From Microvirga aerophila (GTDB lineage Bacteria > Pseudomonadota > Alphaproteobacteria > Rhizobiales > Beijerinckiaceae): a DNA stretch of 64,000 nt. The notes beneath the pieces were generated by a model. The model was given only the letters and a program-made list of their open reading frames with translations, was not told the DNA's origin and did no database searches. Positions 26,734-35,199 of the stretch are shown in pieces. The translations under genes were made by a program, and so were the position numbers. The stretch is from NCBI RefSeq assembly GCF_003332305.1, contig NZ_QOIO01000021.1, positions 1 through 64,000 on the forward strand, given 5' to 3'. Numbering within the stretch: position 1 is the first letter of the stretch; the number at the start of each line of letters is the position of its first letter.

Positions 26734-27603
26734 ATGACCCGCCGCGCCCTTCTTATCGTGAACAACAAGAGCCGCAGCGGCGAAACCCAATGCAAGACGG
26801 CGATCGAAAGCCTGCGGGCTCACGACATCGAGCCCGTGCATGTGGAATGCAAGCGCCGCGAGGACATGTCGCCCCTCATTGTCCGGCATAAAGGCCAGGT
26901 CGATTGCGTGGTCGTGGGCGGCGGCGACGGCACGATCAATGCAGCGGCGCTCGGGGTCATCGAGGCCGATCTGCCACTCGGCATCCTGCCGCTGGGAACG
27001 GCCAACGACCTCGCCCGAACCCTGGAGATTCCGCCCGATCTCGATGGGGCTGCGGACATTATTGCGGCGGGCAAGACGCGCAGGATCGACCTCGGCCTCG
27101 TCAACGGGGAGCCGTTCTTCAACGTGGCGAGCCTCGGCCTCTCGGCTGAACTTGCCCAGAAGCTGACACGGGACATCAAGCGCCGCTACGGACGGTTGGG
27201 ATATGCCCTCGTGGCCCTGAAAGTGCTCCTGCAAGCGCGCCCCTTCAGGGCAATTATCACGACCGAAACGGAGACCGTGCGGGTCAGGACCTTGCAGATC
27301 GCCGTTGGCAACGGGGTGTTCTACGGCGGCGGCAACGCGGTGGAACAGGATGCCGCCATCGACGATCAGCATCTCGATCTCTACAGCCTCGAACTCGAGC
27401 GCGCCTGGAAGCTCGCCCTCATGGCGCGGTCCTTCCGGTATGGGCGGCATGGGGCGTGGAGCGAGGTTCGCGCCATCAAGGCCAAGGAATTCGACATCCG
27501 CACCCGGCGCCCGCGCCCGATCAATGCTGACGGCGAGATCGCCACGCAGACGCCGGCCCATTTCACGATCAAACCCTGCGCCGTCACGGTCTTTACTCCG
27601 TAG
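26734..27603 (+). CDS. diacylglycerol kinase-type lipid kinase (YegS-like)
   Basis: 289 residues. DAGK catalytic domain with GGGDGTIN at 62-69 and the following PLGILPLGTANDLAR, the nucleotide-binding signature. The C-terminal beta-sandwich carries GNGVFYGGGNAVEQDA and ends INADGEIATQTPAHF, typical of YegS/DgkB-like enzymes. It probably phosphorylates a diacylglycerol, sphingoid or related lipid at the inner membrane; the exact lipid is unknown. It is divergent from gshB and convergent with the DUF1127 gene, with only 17 bases between the stops. Confidence 0.88.
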   Translation: MTRRALLIVNNKSRSGETQCKTAIESLRAHDIEPVHVECKRREDMSPLIVRHKGQVDCVVVGGGDGTINAAALGVIEADLPLGILPLGTANDLARTLEIPPDLDGAADIIAAGKTRRIDLGLVNGEPFFNVASLGLSAELAQKLTRDIKRRYGRLGYALVALKVLLQARPFRAIITTETETVRVRTLQIAVGNGVFYGGGNAVEQDAAIDDQHLDLYSLELERAWKLALMARSFRYGRHGAWSEVRAIKAKEFDIRTRRPRPINADGEIATQTPAHFTIKPCAVTVFTP

Positions 27604-27620
27604 CGGGCGTTGGGCTTCCC

Positions 27621-27923
27621 TTATCGCCATTCCGTCAGGGAGAGCGGCATGACGGTGGTGCCCCTAAGGTCCGTCGGGACGTTGGAGGCTGCTGCATCCT
27701 GTTTCCAGCGGCCGTGACGGATGGCGTCCTCAAGCCCGCTCCGGCCCAAGCCGATATCGTGAAGCATAGCGTCGTCGAAGCCCGACAGCGTGCGCATGTC
27801 GCGCCGAATCCGAATTTCCTGCGCCACGGCCGCGAAGAAACGGGTGAGAAGAGAGGGGCGCTTGGTGATGGTCGTGGATGTCAGCGGGGAGGTGGCTGCT
27901 TCGCAATTCATCGTCAAAGACAT
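27621..27923 (-). CDS. DUF1127 (YjiS-like) small protein
   Basis: 100 residues. The DUF1127 arginine-rich helix pair is at the centre: QEIRIRRDMRTLSGFDDAML, HDIGLGRSGLEDAIRHG. The flanking N- and C-terminal tails are longer than in minimal 45-residue members. In Agrobacterium such proteins affect phosphate and carbon metabolism through RNA turnover; a similar role here is only an analogy. It is divergent from a LysR regulator. Confidence 0.82.
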   Translation of the reverse strand: MSLTMNCEAATSPLTSTTITKRPSLLTRFFAAVAQEIRIRRDMRTLSGFDDAMLHDIGLGRSGLEDAIRHGRWKQDAAASNVPTDLRGTTVMPLSLTEWR

Positions 27924-28124
27924 GGTTCACTCCAGCGGTTGGACCTTGAAGGTTCGGGGCTTTCAGGCGAGCGCCGTCCTTCGCCGGAATGGTGTCCGGC
28001 GTGGGGGCTTCAGGTCGAAGCGTCGAAGTTCAGGGCCGTTTTGCCGCTGCTGTGTCCCTTTGGAGGACATGTCCAGCGGCCATGAGAGAAATCTAGGATA
28101 CGGCCTTGTATAAGTGAAACGAAT

Positions 28125-28149
28125 GTTCATTATATTGACGATAATGAAC
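28125..28149. promoter_or_regulatory. perfect inverted repeat upstream of the LysR gene
   Basis: Arms GTTCATTAT (28125-28133) and ATAATGAAC (28141-28149) with a 7-base centre, ending 17 bases before the LysR start. This is a likely autoregulatory LysR site that could also serve the divergent DUF1127 gene. Confidence 0.65.
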
Positions 28150-28166
28150 CGTTATGGAGCCGCGCC

Positions 28167-29039
28167 GTGCCCCACAATCTCGACGTCAGTCTTTTGAGGG
28201 CCTTCGTGGCCGTCGTCGATGCAGGCGGAATGACCGCCGCGACAGGGGTCCTCAACCTGACCCAGGCGGCCGTCAGCCAGCAGATCAAGCGCCTTGAGGA
28301 AATGGTCGGCCAGGAGCTGATTACCCGGGAACGGCGCGGGATGAAGCTGACGAGCGCCGGCGAGAGGTTGTTCGGGCGCGCCAAGCGCCTGCTTGCTCTC
28401 AACGACGATATCTGGACCGAGATGACCACTCCGGTCTACGAGGGCGAGGTGCGGCTCGGCATCCCCAGCGACATCGTCAACGCATATCTGCCGACGTTCC
28501 TGAAAGGTTTTGCGCAGACCTACCCCAAGGTGCAGGTCTCCCTGCGGTGCACGTCGAGCTTTGAACTCCTCGACCTGCTTCATTCCGGCAAAATCGACCT
28601 GACGCTGACCACGGAACTGGAATGTGGTCCCGATGGGGAGAACCTGATCGTCGACAAGCTCGTTTGGGCAGGCGCGCGGGGCGGCGAGGCCTACCGGCAG
28701 CGACCTCTTCCTGTCTCGATCGGCTGCAGCGACTGCGCCTTCCGGGCACCGATCCGCGACGTGCTGCACAAGGCCGGCATCGAGTGGCGCTCCACCACCG
28801 AGATAACCAACAACGATGCGCAGGTCGCGACGGCTGCGGCGGACATTGCCGTGATGGCCGTGCTGGCATCAACAGTGCCCAGCGGACTTGAGGTTCTCGG
28901 CAAGGATTCCGGCCTGCCGTTGCTTCCTCCGTTCATGGTCAATCTTTACCTGCCCAAGAACGGCGGCAATCACATCGCCCAGGAACTGGCTCGCCACATC
29001 CGCCAAGCGCTCGGCGAACAGCGCCGGATGGTGGCGTGA
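28167..29039 (+). CDS. LysR-family transcriptional regulator
   Basis: 290 residues. Winged helix-turn-helix at about 5-62 (LDVSLLRAFVAVVDAGGMTA, then LNLTQAAVSQQIKRLE), followed by the two-lobed effector domain (VRLGIPSDIVNAYLPTFLKG, DLTLTTELE). The effector cannot be read from sequence. A perfect 25-base inverted repeat sits just before its start, and the DUF1127 gene is divergent at 243 bases. LysR control of small DUF1127 genes has precedent in Brucella (VtlR), although this protein is not clearly its orthologue. Confidence 0.92.
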   Translation: MPHNLDVSLLRAFVAVVDAGGMTAATGVLNLTQAAVSQQIKRLEEMVGQELITRERRGMKLTSAGERLFGRAKRLLALNDDIWTEMTTPVYEGEVRLGIPSDIVNAYLPTFLKGFAQTYPKVQVSLRCTSSFELLDLLHSGKIDLTLTTELECGPDGENLIVDKLVWAGARGGEAYRQRPLPVSIGCSDCAFRAPIRDVLHKAGIEWRSTTEITNNDAQVATAAADIAVMAVLASTVPSGLEVLGKDSGLPLLPPFMVNLYLPKNGGNHIAQELARHIRQALGEQRRMVA

Positions 29040-29060
29040 GAAAGTGAGGCGAGGATGCCT

Positions 29061-29087
29061 ATTCCCTCCCCTTGCGGGGAGGGGAAT
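29061..29087. repeat. short GC-rich hairpin, repeat-like
   Basis: Arms ATTCCCTCCCC and GGGGAGGGGAAT around TTGC, with one bulged base. It lies between the convergent LysR and yraN genes. The same core (CTCC-CCC with GCAA loop) appears at 41825-41847 in the other orientation. Terminator or REP-like; no T tract. Confidence 0.55.
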
Positions 29088-29119
29088 GCGTTTCGTTCGA
29101 GACGCTTTGCGCTTCGGCG

Positions 29120-29497
29120 TCAGCTCATCTCAAGCTCGAACGCCGCCTTGAGATGCCGCGGCCACCGTCGCGGCGCGACGAAGACCGCGTCGGCGCGCCA
29201 TGTCTTGCCGGCCGCCCAGGGCTGGCGTGACAGCCATGCCCGCGCGGCGCGGGAGAAGCGGCGGCGCTTGGTGGCCGTGATAGCCGAGAGCGCGTCGCCC
29301 ATGAGGCCCCGCGCCTTGACCTCCACGAACGCGACGGTGTCGCCGCGCATGACGATGAGGTCGATCTCGCCGCCCGCAGCCGCATAACGGCGGGCGAGGG
29401 GGCGATAGCCCTTGAGCAGGAGAAACAGGAGCGCGATCCGCTCGGCCCTGTGGCCGCGCAGATAGGTTGTCCGGCGGCGCTCAGGGGCGCTGTTCAT
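29120..29497 (-). CDS. yraN: YraN family endonuclease-like protein (UPF0102)
   Basis: 125 residues with the UPF0102 core: [38 protein letters not shown] ending in the VEVKAR motif of PD-(D/E)XK nucleases, then [18 protein letters not shown] nuclease fold is established for the family, but its cellular task is unclear. The ATG at 29497 overlaps the rsmI stop by four bases, so the two genes are coupled, as in most proteobacteria. Confidence 0.9.
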   Translation of the reverse strand: MNSAPERRRTTYLRGHRAERIALLFLLLKGYRPLARRYAAAGGEIDLIVMRGDTVAFVEVKARGLMGDALSAITATKRRRFSRAARAWLSRQPWAAGKTWRADAVFVAPRRWPRHLKAAFELEMS

Positions 29498-30450
29498 GGG
29501 TCCTTCTTGGCCAGGACGAGCGCGCGGGCATAGACCTCGCGCTTCGGCACGTTCAGTTCCGCGGCCACGATGGCGGCGGCGTCCTTAATGGAGTGGTTCT
29601 TCAAGGCGGCCTCGATCCTCTCGTCCAGGTTCGCAACGACTTCAGCCGCCTGCATGGCCTTCGTGGCTTCGCCGATGAGGACGACGATCTCGCCCTTGGG
29701 CGGGCCTTCCTGGGCGAACATGGCGGCAAGCTCCGGCAAGGTGCCGCGGCGGACCGTCTCGAACAGCTTGGTGAGTTCCCTGGCCACGACGGCCGGTCGC
29801 TCGCCGAGAACCGCCGCGGCGTCGGCCAGCATCTCGGGCAGGCGGTGCGGACCTTCGAACAGCATGAGCGTGCCGGGGATCGACGCGATCTCGGACAGCC
29901 TTGTGCGCCTTGCGGCGCTCCTCGGCGGCAGAAAGCCTTCGAAGAAGAACCGGTCGGTCGGCAGGCCCGACACCACAAGCGCCGTCAGCGCTGCGGACGC
30001 GCCGGGAATCGGCGTTACGGGCAGGCCCTCCTCGATGGCGGCCTGTACGAGCCTGTATCCTGGATCGGACACCAGAGGCGTGCCGGCGTCCGACACCAGG
30101 GCCAAGGCCTGACCCTCCCGGATGCGATGCACCATGCGCTCGCGCACGGCGTCGTTCGAGTGCTCGTGATAAGCCACGAGCGGCGTCGAGATGCCGTAAT
30201 GGGCCAGGAGAGTCTTGGTGACGCGCGTATCCTCGGCCAGAACCGCGTCCGCCGCCGCGAGCACGCTCAGCGCCCGGAAGGACACGTCCTTGAGGTTTCC
30301 GATCGGGGTCGCCACCACGTAGAGACCGGGACGCAAGGGCTCGGCCTCGGCGGCCAGCCCAAAGGCCGTGAAGGTGCTGATCCTGTCCGACGGCTCGCGC
30401 CGCTTGGTCCGGTTGTCGATTCTCTGTGTCATTGGGTTCGAGTGTCGCAT
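29494..30450 (-). CDS. rsmI: 16S rRNA (cytidine(1402)-2'-O)-methyltransferase RsmI
   Basis: 318 residues. RsmI 2'-O-methylates C1402 in the decoding centre. SAM-binding tetrapyrrole-methylase fold: [55 protein letters not shown] and [17 protein letters not shown]. The start at 30450 has GGAAG 11 bases upstream; 30432 and 30513 are alternatives. It overlaps yraN by ATGA and is divergent from the lipoprotein gene upstream, the usual arrangement in rhizobia. Confidence 0.95.
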   Translation of the reverse strand: MRHSNPMTQRIDNRTKRREPSDRISTFTAFGLAAEAEPLRPGLYVVATPIGNLKDVSFRALSVLAAADAVLAEDTRVTKTLLAHYGISTPLVAYHEHSNDAVRERMVHRIREGQALALVSDAGTPLVSDPGYRLVQAAIEEGLPVTPIPGASAALTALVVSGLPTDRFFFEGFLPPRSAARRTRLSEIASIPGTLMLFEGPHRLPEMLADAAAVLGERPAVVARELTKLFETVRRGTLPELAAMFAQEGPPKGEIVVLIGEATKAMQAAEVVANLDERIEAALKNHSIKDAAAIVAAELNVPKREVYARALVLAKKDP

Positions 30451-30559
30451 AAAGGCCGGCTTCCGAGGAAGCGGGCGTTGATCATGGAAACAATGTTTAC
30501 TTTTTCCGGCCAAGATTGGTCAGTTCTGGTGTGAGCTGCTTCCCTTGGGGGGTCGGAAG

Positions 30560-31855
30560 ATGGCGCGCTTTGGTCTGAAACGGGTTGGACGCGCCAGGCG
30601 CAAGGCCATCACGGCGCTTGTCGCAGGCTCGCTTGTCCTGGCTGGCTGCGTGGGATCGGGAAGCCTGACTCCTCCGCGCAATATCGGCAGAGCCTCCGCC
30701 CCCGCGGCGCCCCCGCCGGAGCCCGCCTACGCCCAGGATGACGCTCGTCCGACGATGGAGGCCCAGCCGCTTCCCGAGCCTGGGCCGACGCGGCCCGGCG
30801 GCGGGACCATCGGCAACGGGCCCGTGCGGGTCGCCCTGATCCTGCCCCTGACCGGGCCCGGGCAGGGCGCGATCGCCGCCCAGAGCATGCGCAACGCGGC
30901 GGATCTCGCCCTCTCGGAGGCTCAGGGAAAGGAGCTCACGATCCTGGTGAAGGACGACCGCGGAACGCCGGACGGCGCGCGCGAGGCCGCGAGCCAAGCC
31001 CTGGCCGAGGGGGCCGAACTCATCATCGGGCCGCTTTTCGCAGGCTCGGTTCAGGCTGCGGGCCAAGTGGCGCGCCAGGCTGGCAAACCGGTGATTGCCT
31101 TTTCGACGGACGCGAGCGCGGCCACGCAAGGCGTGTACCTGTTGAGCTTCCTCGTGCAGGCCGAGGTGGAGCGGATCGTCTCCTACGCAGCTCAGCAAGG
31201 ACGCCGGTCCATGGCGGCGCTCATCCCTGAGACAACCTATGGCCGCGTCGCGGAGGCGACCCTGCAACAGGCGGCGGCGCGCAGGGGCGTGCGCATCGTC
31301 GCCGTCGAGCGCTACCCAGTCGGTCGTACGCAGGAAGCCGTGCAGCGCCTTTCGCGCGTGATCGCGGGCCCTGCGCCTCAGGCCGATGCCCTGTTCATGC
31401 CCGAGAACGGCGATGGATTGCCGGCCCTCGCCCAGGCGCTTCAAGTGGCGGGGCTCAATCCTGAACAGGTCAAGCCGCTCGGCACGGGCGTGTGGAACGA
31501 GGCGCGGGTCTTCGGGCTGCCGGCGCTCCAAGGCGGCTGGTTCGCCGCGCCCGACAACCGCGGCTTCGAGGCCTTCGCGGGCCGCTACAGAGCGCGCTTC
31601 AACACGGATCCGATCCGTCTTGCGACCCTGTCCTACGATGCGGTGACGTTGGCTGTGGCTCTCAACCGGGTGCAACGCGGCCAAGTCTTCAGCGACGGCG
31701 TGTTGACGAACCCTGCGGGATTCGCCGGGGCGGACGGGGTGTTCCGGTTCAAGCCCGATGGGACGAATGATCGATCCCTCGCCATTCAGGAAATCCGCGA
31801 CGGGGCTGCCGTGACGGTCAGCGCCGCGCCGCGAACTCTCGTTGTCGGAAACTAG
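30560..31855 (+). CDS. penicillin-binding protein activator-like lipoprotein
   Basis: 431 residues. Lipoprotein signal with lipobox LVLAGC (acylated Cys30), a Pro/Ala-rich linker to about residue 85, then a periplasmic-binding fold of the Leu/Ile/Val type (VRVALILPLTGPGQGAIAAQ, GPLFAGSVQAAGQVARQAGK, VIAFSTDASAATQGVYLLSF). This matches the LpoA-like 'penicillin-binding protein activator' family of alphaproteobacteria, although only the C-terminal LpoA domain is present. A role in activating a class A PBP is inferred. The ATG at 30560 is preferred over 30545. It is divergent from rsmI. Confidence 0.88.
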   Translation: MARFGLKRVGRARRKAITALVAGSLVLAGCVGSGSLTPPRNIGRASAPAAPPPEPAYAQDDARPTMEAQPLPEPGPTRPGGGTIGNGPVRVALILPLTGPGQGAIAAQSMRNAADLALSEAQGKELTILVKDDRGTPDGAREAASQALAEGAELIIGPLFAGSVQAAGQVARQAGKPVIAFSTDASAATQGVYLLSFLVQAEVERIVSYAAQQGRRSMAALIPETTYGRVAEATLQQAAARRGVRIVAVERYPVGRTQEAVQRLSRVIAGPAPQADALFMPENGDGLPALAQALQVAGLNPEQVKPLGTGVWNEARVFGLPALQGGWFAAPDNRGFEAFAGRYRARFNTDPIRLATLSYDAVTLAVALNRVQRGQVFSDGVLTNPAGFAGADGVFRFKPDGTNDRSLAIQEIRDGAAVTVSAAPRTLVVGN

Positions 31856-31864
31856 CCGCAAGCT

Positions 31865-32374
31865 TCAGCGGCGGGTGACGGTGGCGCTCAGGTTCGGCCG
31901 GTTGTTGAGCGACTGGAACACCACGCAGTAGCGTTCGGTCAGCTTGAGAAGCTGGTCGATCTTCTCCTGGGGCGCATCGGTGTCGACCTCGAAGCTCAAG
32001 CGAATGTCCTTGAACCCGACCGGAGCGCCCTTGTCGACGCCGAGCGTGCCGCGAAAATCCAGGTCGCCCTCGGCCTTCACAGCCCCGTGGCGCAGGTTGA
32101 TCTCGAGCGCGGTCGCAACCGCTTTCAGGGTCACGCCCGCGCAGGCAACGAGCGCTTCGAGCAGCATGTCGCCCGAGCAGAGTTCCACGCCCGAACCGCC
32201 GGTGGCCGGATGAAGGCCCGCCACCGCCAGAGCGCGGCCGGTCTCGACCTTGCAGGCGATGTGCTGGTCGTCCAGCGTGCCTTGGGCTTTGAGCGTGATG
32301 ACGGCGGCATCCGGATCGGCGCGGTACTGATCCTTCAGCGGCGCCTGCAGGGCGCGCAGAGCAGTCGAGTCCAT
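31865..32374 (-). CDS. OsmC family protein
   Basis: 169 residues with the OsmC fold. The two peroxidatic cysteine regions are SGVELCSGDMLLEALVACAG and TERYCVVFQSL. OsmC/Ohr proteins are thiol peroxidases, but the placement of three cysteines here fits neither classical OsmC nor Ohr fully, so the substrate is open. AAGGA precedes the ATG. It lies 19 bases after the ABC ATPase gene on the same strand, probably the last gene of the sulfonate-type operon, which would tie it to sulfur or redox metabolism. Confidence 0.82.
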   Translation of the reverse strand: MDSTALRALQAPLKDQYRADPDAAVITLKAQGTLDDQHIACKVETGRALAVAGLHPATGGSGVELCSGDMLLEALVACAGVTLKAVATALEINLRHGAVKAEGDLDFRGTLGVDKGAPVGFKDIRLSFEVDTDAPQEKIDQLLKLTERYCVVFQSLNNRPNLSATVTRR

Positions 32375-32393
32375 GGGCGTTGTCCTTCTCGTT

Positions 32394-33182
32394 TCACCAC
32401 CAGAGCGCGGCGGCCTGACGGTCGCGCTCGCGCTGGGGCTGCTTTTGCGGCGTGTTGAGCGATTGGTCCAGGGCTGTCAGTACACGACGGACGGATGTTT
32501 CGAAAGGCAGTCCCGCCTTGTCGCGAGGCCGGGCAAGCCCAAGGCCCAGTTCGTCGAAGATGCGTCCAGGCTTCGGCTGCATGACGATCGCCCGGTCGGC
32601 CAGGGTCACGGCCTCCTGCACGTCGTGCGTGACGAGAACGACGGTGGGGCGCGTCTCTTCCCACAGGCCCAGCAGGTGCTCGTGAAGGCTGGCGCGTGTG
32701 AACGCGTCGAGGGCCGAGAACGGCTCGTCGAGAAGCAGAACCTTCGGGTTGGTGACGAACGCGCGGGCAATCGCCACGCGCTGCTGCTGCCCGCCTGAAA
32801 GATCGCGCGGCCAGCGTTTCGCATGCTCGGCGAGGCCGATCTTCTCCAGCGCATGCCCGACCCGGGCCTTGCGCTCGGCGCTGCTCACGTTGTCGAGACC
32901 GAACGCGATGTTGTCGAAGACCGACAGCCACGGCAGGAGGCGCGGCTCCTGGAACACGATTCCAACCGCCGGGTTCGGTCCGTCGATGGTCTCGCCGTCG
33001 AGCCGGATGGCTCCGGCGCTCGCCCGGTCGAGACCGGCGATGAGGCGAAGCAACGTGGTCTTGCCGCAGCCGGAACCGCCGATCAGCCCGACGATCTCCG
33101 CCTCATGGACCATGAGGTTGATGTCGGACAGCGCGCGGGTGCCGTCGGCATAGGTCTTGGAGAGGTGTTCGAGGCTTAGCAT
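32394..33182 (-). CDS. ABC transporter ATP-binding protein, sulfonate/nitrate type
   Basis: 262 residues. Walker A GGSGCGKTT at 35-43, Q-loop FQEPRLLPWLSV, signature LSGGQQQR, Walker B LLLDEPFSALD and switch VTHD are all present. Sequence style (SsuB/TauB) and the operon with an SsuC-like permease and an SsuA-like binding protein define an aliphatic sulfonate-type importer. The start at 33182 shares its first base with the permease stop (TGATG). The leader of this operon carries a SAM-II-like element, which fits sulfur uptake. Confidence 0.92.
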   Translation of the reverse strand: MLSLEHLSKTYADGTRALSDINLMVHEAEIVGLIGGSGCGKTTLLRLIAGLDRASAGAIRLDGETIDGPNPAVGIVFQEPRLLPWLSVFDNIAFGLDNVSSAERKARVGHALEKIGLAEHAKRWPRDLSGGQQQRVAIARAFVTNPKVLLLDEPFSALDAFTRASLHEHLLGLWEETRPTVVLVTHDVQEAVTLADRAIVMQPKPGRIFDELGLGLARPRDKAGLPFETSVRRVLTALDQSLNTPQKQPQRERDRQAAALWW

Positions 33183-34036
33183 CACAGGCGCTCCCGCACG
33201 GTGTCCTGCCAGCGCACGAGCGGCTTGGTGGAATAGACCAGAATGCTGTCGGCGATCTTGCCGAGGAGCGCGAAGGCGATGATGGCCGCGAGGATCTGAT
33301 CGGGCTTGCCCATCTGCTGACCGTCGACCAAGAGGTAGCCTAGGCCTTCCGACGCGCCCATGAACTCGGCCGCCACCACGAACATGAAGCCGAGGCCTAG
33401 CCCTGAGCGCAGCGCGATGAGGGCTTCGGGCAGAACCGCCGGAAGCAGGATGCGCCGAGCGAGCTTGGTGCGGGAGAGTCGGAACACGTGACCCACTTCT
33501 ACAAGCTTGCGGTCGACGGAGAGAATCGCGCCCGCGATGCCGAGATAGACCGGGAAGAACACGCCCACGGCGATCAACGCGACTTTCGATGCCTCGAAGA
33601 TGCCGAGCCACAGGATGAAGAGCGGCACCCAGGCGATGGACGGAATGGCGCGAAGCGCCTGAAGGGTTGGATCGAGCAGGCGGCGGATGGTTTCATTGGC
33701 GCCGGACAGTGCGCCGAGCACGATCCCGGCCGCGGCCCCGATGGCGAAGCCCGCGAGAATGCGCCAGAGGGTCGCCCACACGTGGGTCCACAATTCGCCG
33801 GTTTCCGAGAGTGCCGCGAGGGTTGCCAGGATGCGGCTCGGCGGCGGAACGAGGCGGCCCTGGGCGACGCCGAAAGTCACGGCTGCTTCCCAGAGAAGCG
33901 CGATGAGGATGGGAAGAAAAAAGCCGAGAAGGACGCGCCAGTCGAAGGCGCGACGCTTCTCGGCAAGGACAGGGGCCGCGAGAGCGGCGGCACCCTCATG
34001 GGAGGACCAGGCTTGGCTTTCGGCTTGGCCTGTCAC
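33182..34036 (-). CDS. ABC transporter permease, sulfonate type
   Basis: 284 residues with about six membrane helices of the SsuC/TauC group. The EAA loop is EVGHVFRLSRTKLARRILLP, contacting the ATPase. The first 30 residues are cytoplasmic and hydrophilic. The stop overlaps the ATPase start by one base. The binding-protein gene ends 24 bases upstream. The whole order on the minus strand is binding protein, permease, ATPase, OsmC. Confidence 0.92.
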   Translation of the reverse strand: MTGQAESQAWSSHEGAAALAAPVLAEKRRAFDWRVLLGFFLPILIALLWEAAVTFGVAQGRLVPPPSRILATLAALSETGELWTHVWATLWRILAGFAIGAAAGIVLGALSGANETIRRLLDPTLQALRAIPSIAWVPLFILWLGIFEASKVALIAVGVFFPVYLGIAGAILSVDRKLVEVGHVFRLSRTKLARRILLPAVLPEALIALRSGLGLGFMFVVAAEFMGASEGLGYLLVDGQQMGKPDQILAAIIAFALLGKIADSILVYSTKPLVRWQDTVRERL

Positions 34037-34060
34037 GGCGCTCTCCCGTGATGAAGTAGG

Positions 34061-35029
34061 TTAGCGGGCAGCGGTCGCGAAGCTGCGGTCGATAAGCGAA
34101 TCGACGGCGGCCTTCACGTCCGTGCCGGCATTGATGACGCCCGCCTGCTGCAGGGCGAGGCCTGCGGCCAGGACCGTGTCCACCTGCGGCTGACCGATGG
34201 TCGAATGGGTCAGTTCCGTGCGCTCGAGCTGACGCTCGATGACCGTCTCGGGCAGCTTGGTGTAGGACACGAGGGTCTTTTTCAGCTCGTCGCGATTGGC
34301 GAGCGAATAAGCGCGGGCTTCCTCGTAAGCCTTGAGCACCCGCGAGACGAGCGCAGGGTTCTCCTTGGCGAAGGTCTCGGTGACGTTCAGCACGCCCCAG
34401 GTGTTGGCGGCCGCGTTGCGGTGGAAGAGCGTCGCGCCGCTCTCCACTTCCGCCGCGGCCATCAGCGGATCGAGGCCGGCCCAGGCGTCCACGTCGCCAC
34501 GCTCGAGAGCCGTGCGCCCATCCGGATGCTGGAGCAGTACGAGCTTCACGTCCTTCTCGGTGAGCTTGGCGTCCTGCAGGGAGCGGACGAGGAAGATGTG
34601 CGGATCTGTGCCGCGGGTGACGGCGACGCGCTTGCCCTTCAGGTCCTCGACCTTGGTGATGCCGGTGTCCTTGCGGGTCACGAGGGCGGTCCATTCAGGA
34701 CGGGAATACACGTAGATCGACTTGATCGGGTTGCCGTTGATCTTGCCGATCAGCGCGGCGGCGCCGGCCGTGGAGCCGAAATCGATCGAGCCCGCATTCA
34801 GGAATTCAAGCGCCTTGTTGGAGCCCAGCGATTGCACCCAGCGAACCGTGATGCCGTCCTTGGCCAATTCCTTTTCCAGGAAGCCCTTGTCCTTGAGGAC
34901 GAGGCTGACCGGGTTGTAGGTGGCGTAATCGATGCGGATTTCCTTCACCTGAGCCGAAGCTGCGGTGGCGAAGGACGCGATGCCGGTGGCGAGGGAGGCG
35001 GTGAGAAGGAAGCGGCGGGTCAGTCTCAT
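34061..35029 (-). CDS. sulfonate-type ABC transporter substrate-binding protein
   Basis: 322 residues. Signal peptide MRLTRRFLLTASLATGIASF with cleavage after ASA near residue 26. The mature protein has the SsuA/TauA fold: IRIDYATYNPVSLVLKDKGF, LGSNKALEFLNAGSIDFGST, VEDLKGKRVAVTRGTDPHIF and the ALERGDVDAWAGLDPLMA segment. The ligand is probably an organosulfonate; a thiamine precursor (THI5-like fold) is a weaker alternative. AAGGA precedes the ATG. Just upstream a hairpin GGTTCCTATG / CATAGGACC lies against the ribosome site, and further up is a SAM-II-like aptamer with a near-consensus promoter. Confidence 0.9.
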   Translation of the reverse strand: MRLTRRFLLTASLATGIASFATAASAQVKEIRIDYATYNPVSLVLKDKGFLEKELAKDGITVRWVQSLGSNKALEFLNAGSIDFGSTAGAAALIGKINGNPIKSIYVYSRPEWTALVTRKDTGITKVEDLKGKRVAVTRGTDPHIFLVRSLQDAKLTEKDVKLVLLQHPDGRTALERGDVDAWAGLDPLMAAAEVESGATLFHRNAAANTWGVLNVTETFAKENPALVSRVLKAYEEARAYSLANRDELKKTLVSYTKLPETVIERQLERTELTHSTIGQPQVDTVLAAGLALQQAGVINAGTDVKAAVDSLIDRSFATAAR

Positions 35030-35090
35030 ATCCTTGGGTCCTATGTTTGGCGCATAGGAACCCTCGACCGTGAGGTCTTGAGCGCCCGGC

Positions 35091-35142
35091 GCTTTAGCTG
35101 CACTTGTTTCGCGCCCGCAAGCTGCATGCTCAAATCGGCGCG
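35091..35142 (-). promoter_or_regulatory. SAM-II-like riboswitch aptamer
   Basis: Minus-strand RNA with the elements I know from rhizobial SAM-II leaders, in order: P1 arm CGCGCC, then GATTTGAGC, GCTTGC, P1 partner GGCGCG, AAACAAGTGC and AGCTAAAGC. GCTTG in the first loop can pair with CAAGT downstream, giving the expected pseudoknot. A sigma70 promoter would start the RNA at the first P1 base. The genes controlled are a sulfonate-type importer, consistent with SAM feedback on sulfur supply. It was identified by eye; a covariance-model search would be decisive. Confidence 0.72.
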
Positions 35143-35149
35143 TGTCCTT

Positions 35150-35178
35150 TATGTAGAACCAATCGTTTCTTTTGTCAA
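35150..35178 (-). promoter_or_regulatory. sigma70 promoter of the sulfonate-type operon
   Basis: On the minus strand TTGACA (35178-35173), exactly 17 bases, TACATA (35155-35150). The -35 box is perfect. The predicted start of transcription near 35143 coincides with the first base of the aptamer, which supports both calls. Confidence 0.8.
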
Positions 35179-35199
35179 ACGTCGTAGCGTATAAAGAAC

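Noticed and set aside
30497-31861. 454-codon frame antisense to the PBP-activator gene
   Set aside because: It is Arg/His-rich shadow sequence; the plus strand has a lipoprotein signal and a known fold.
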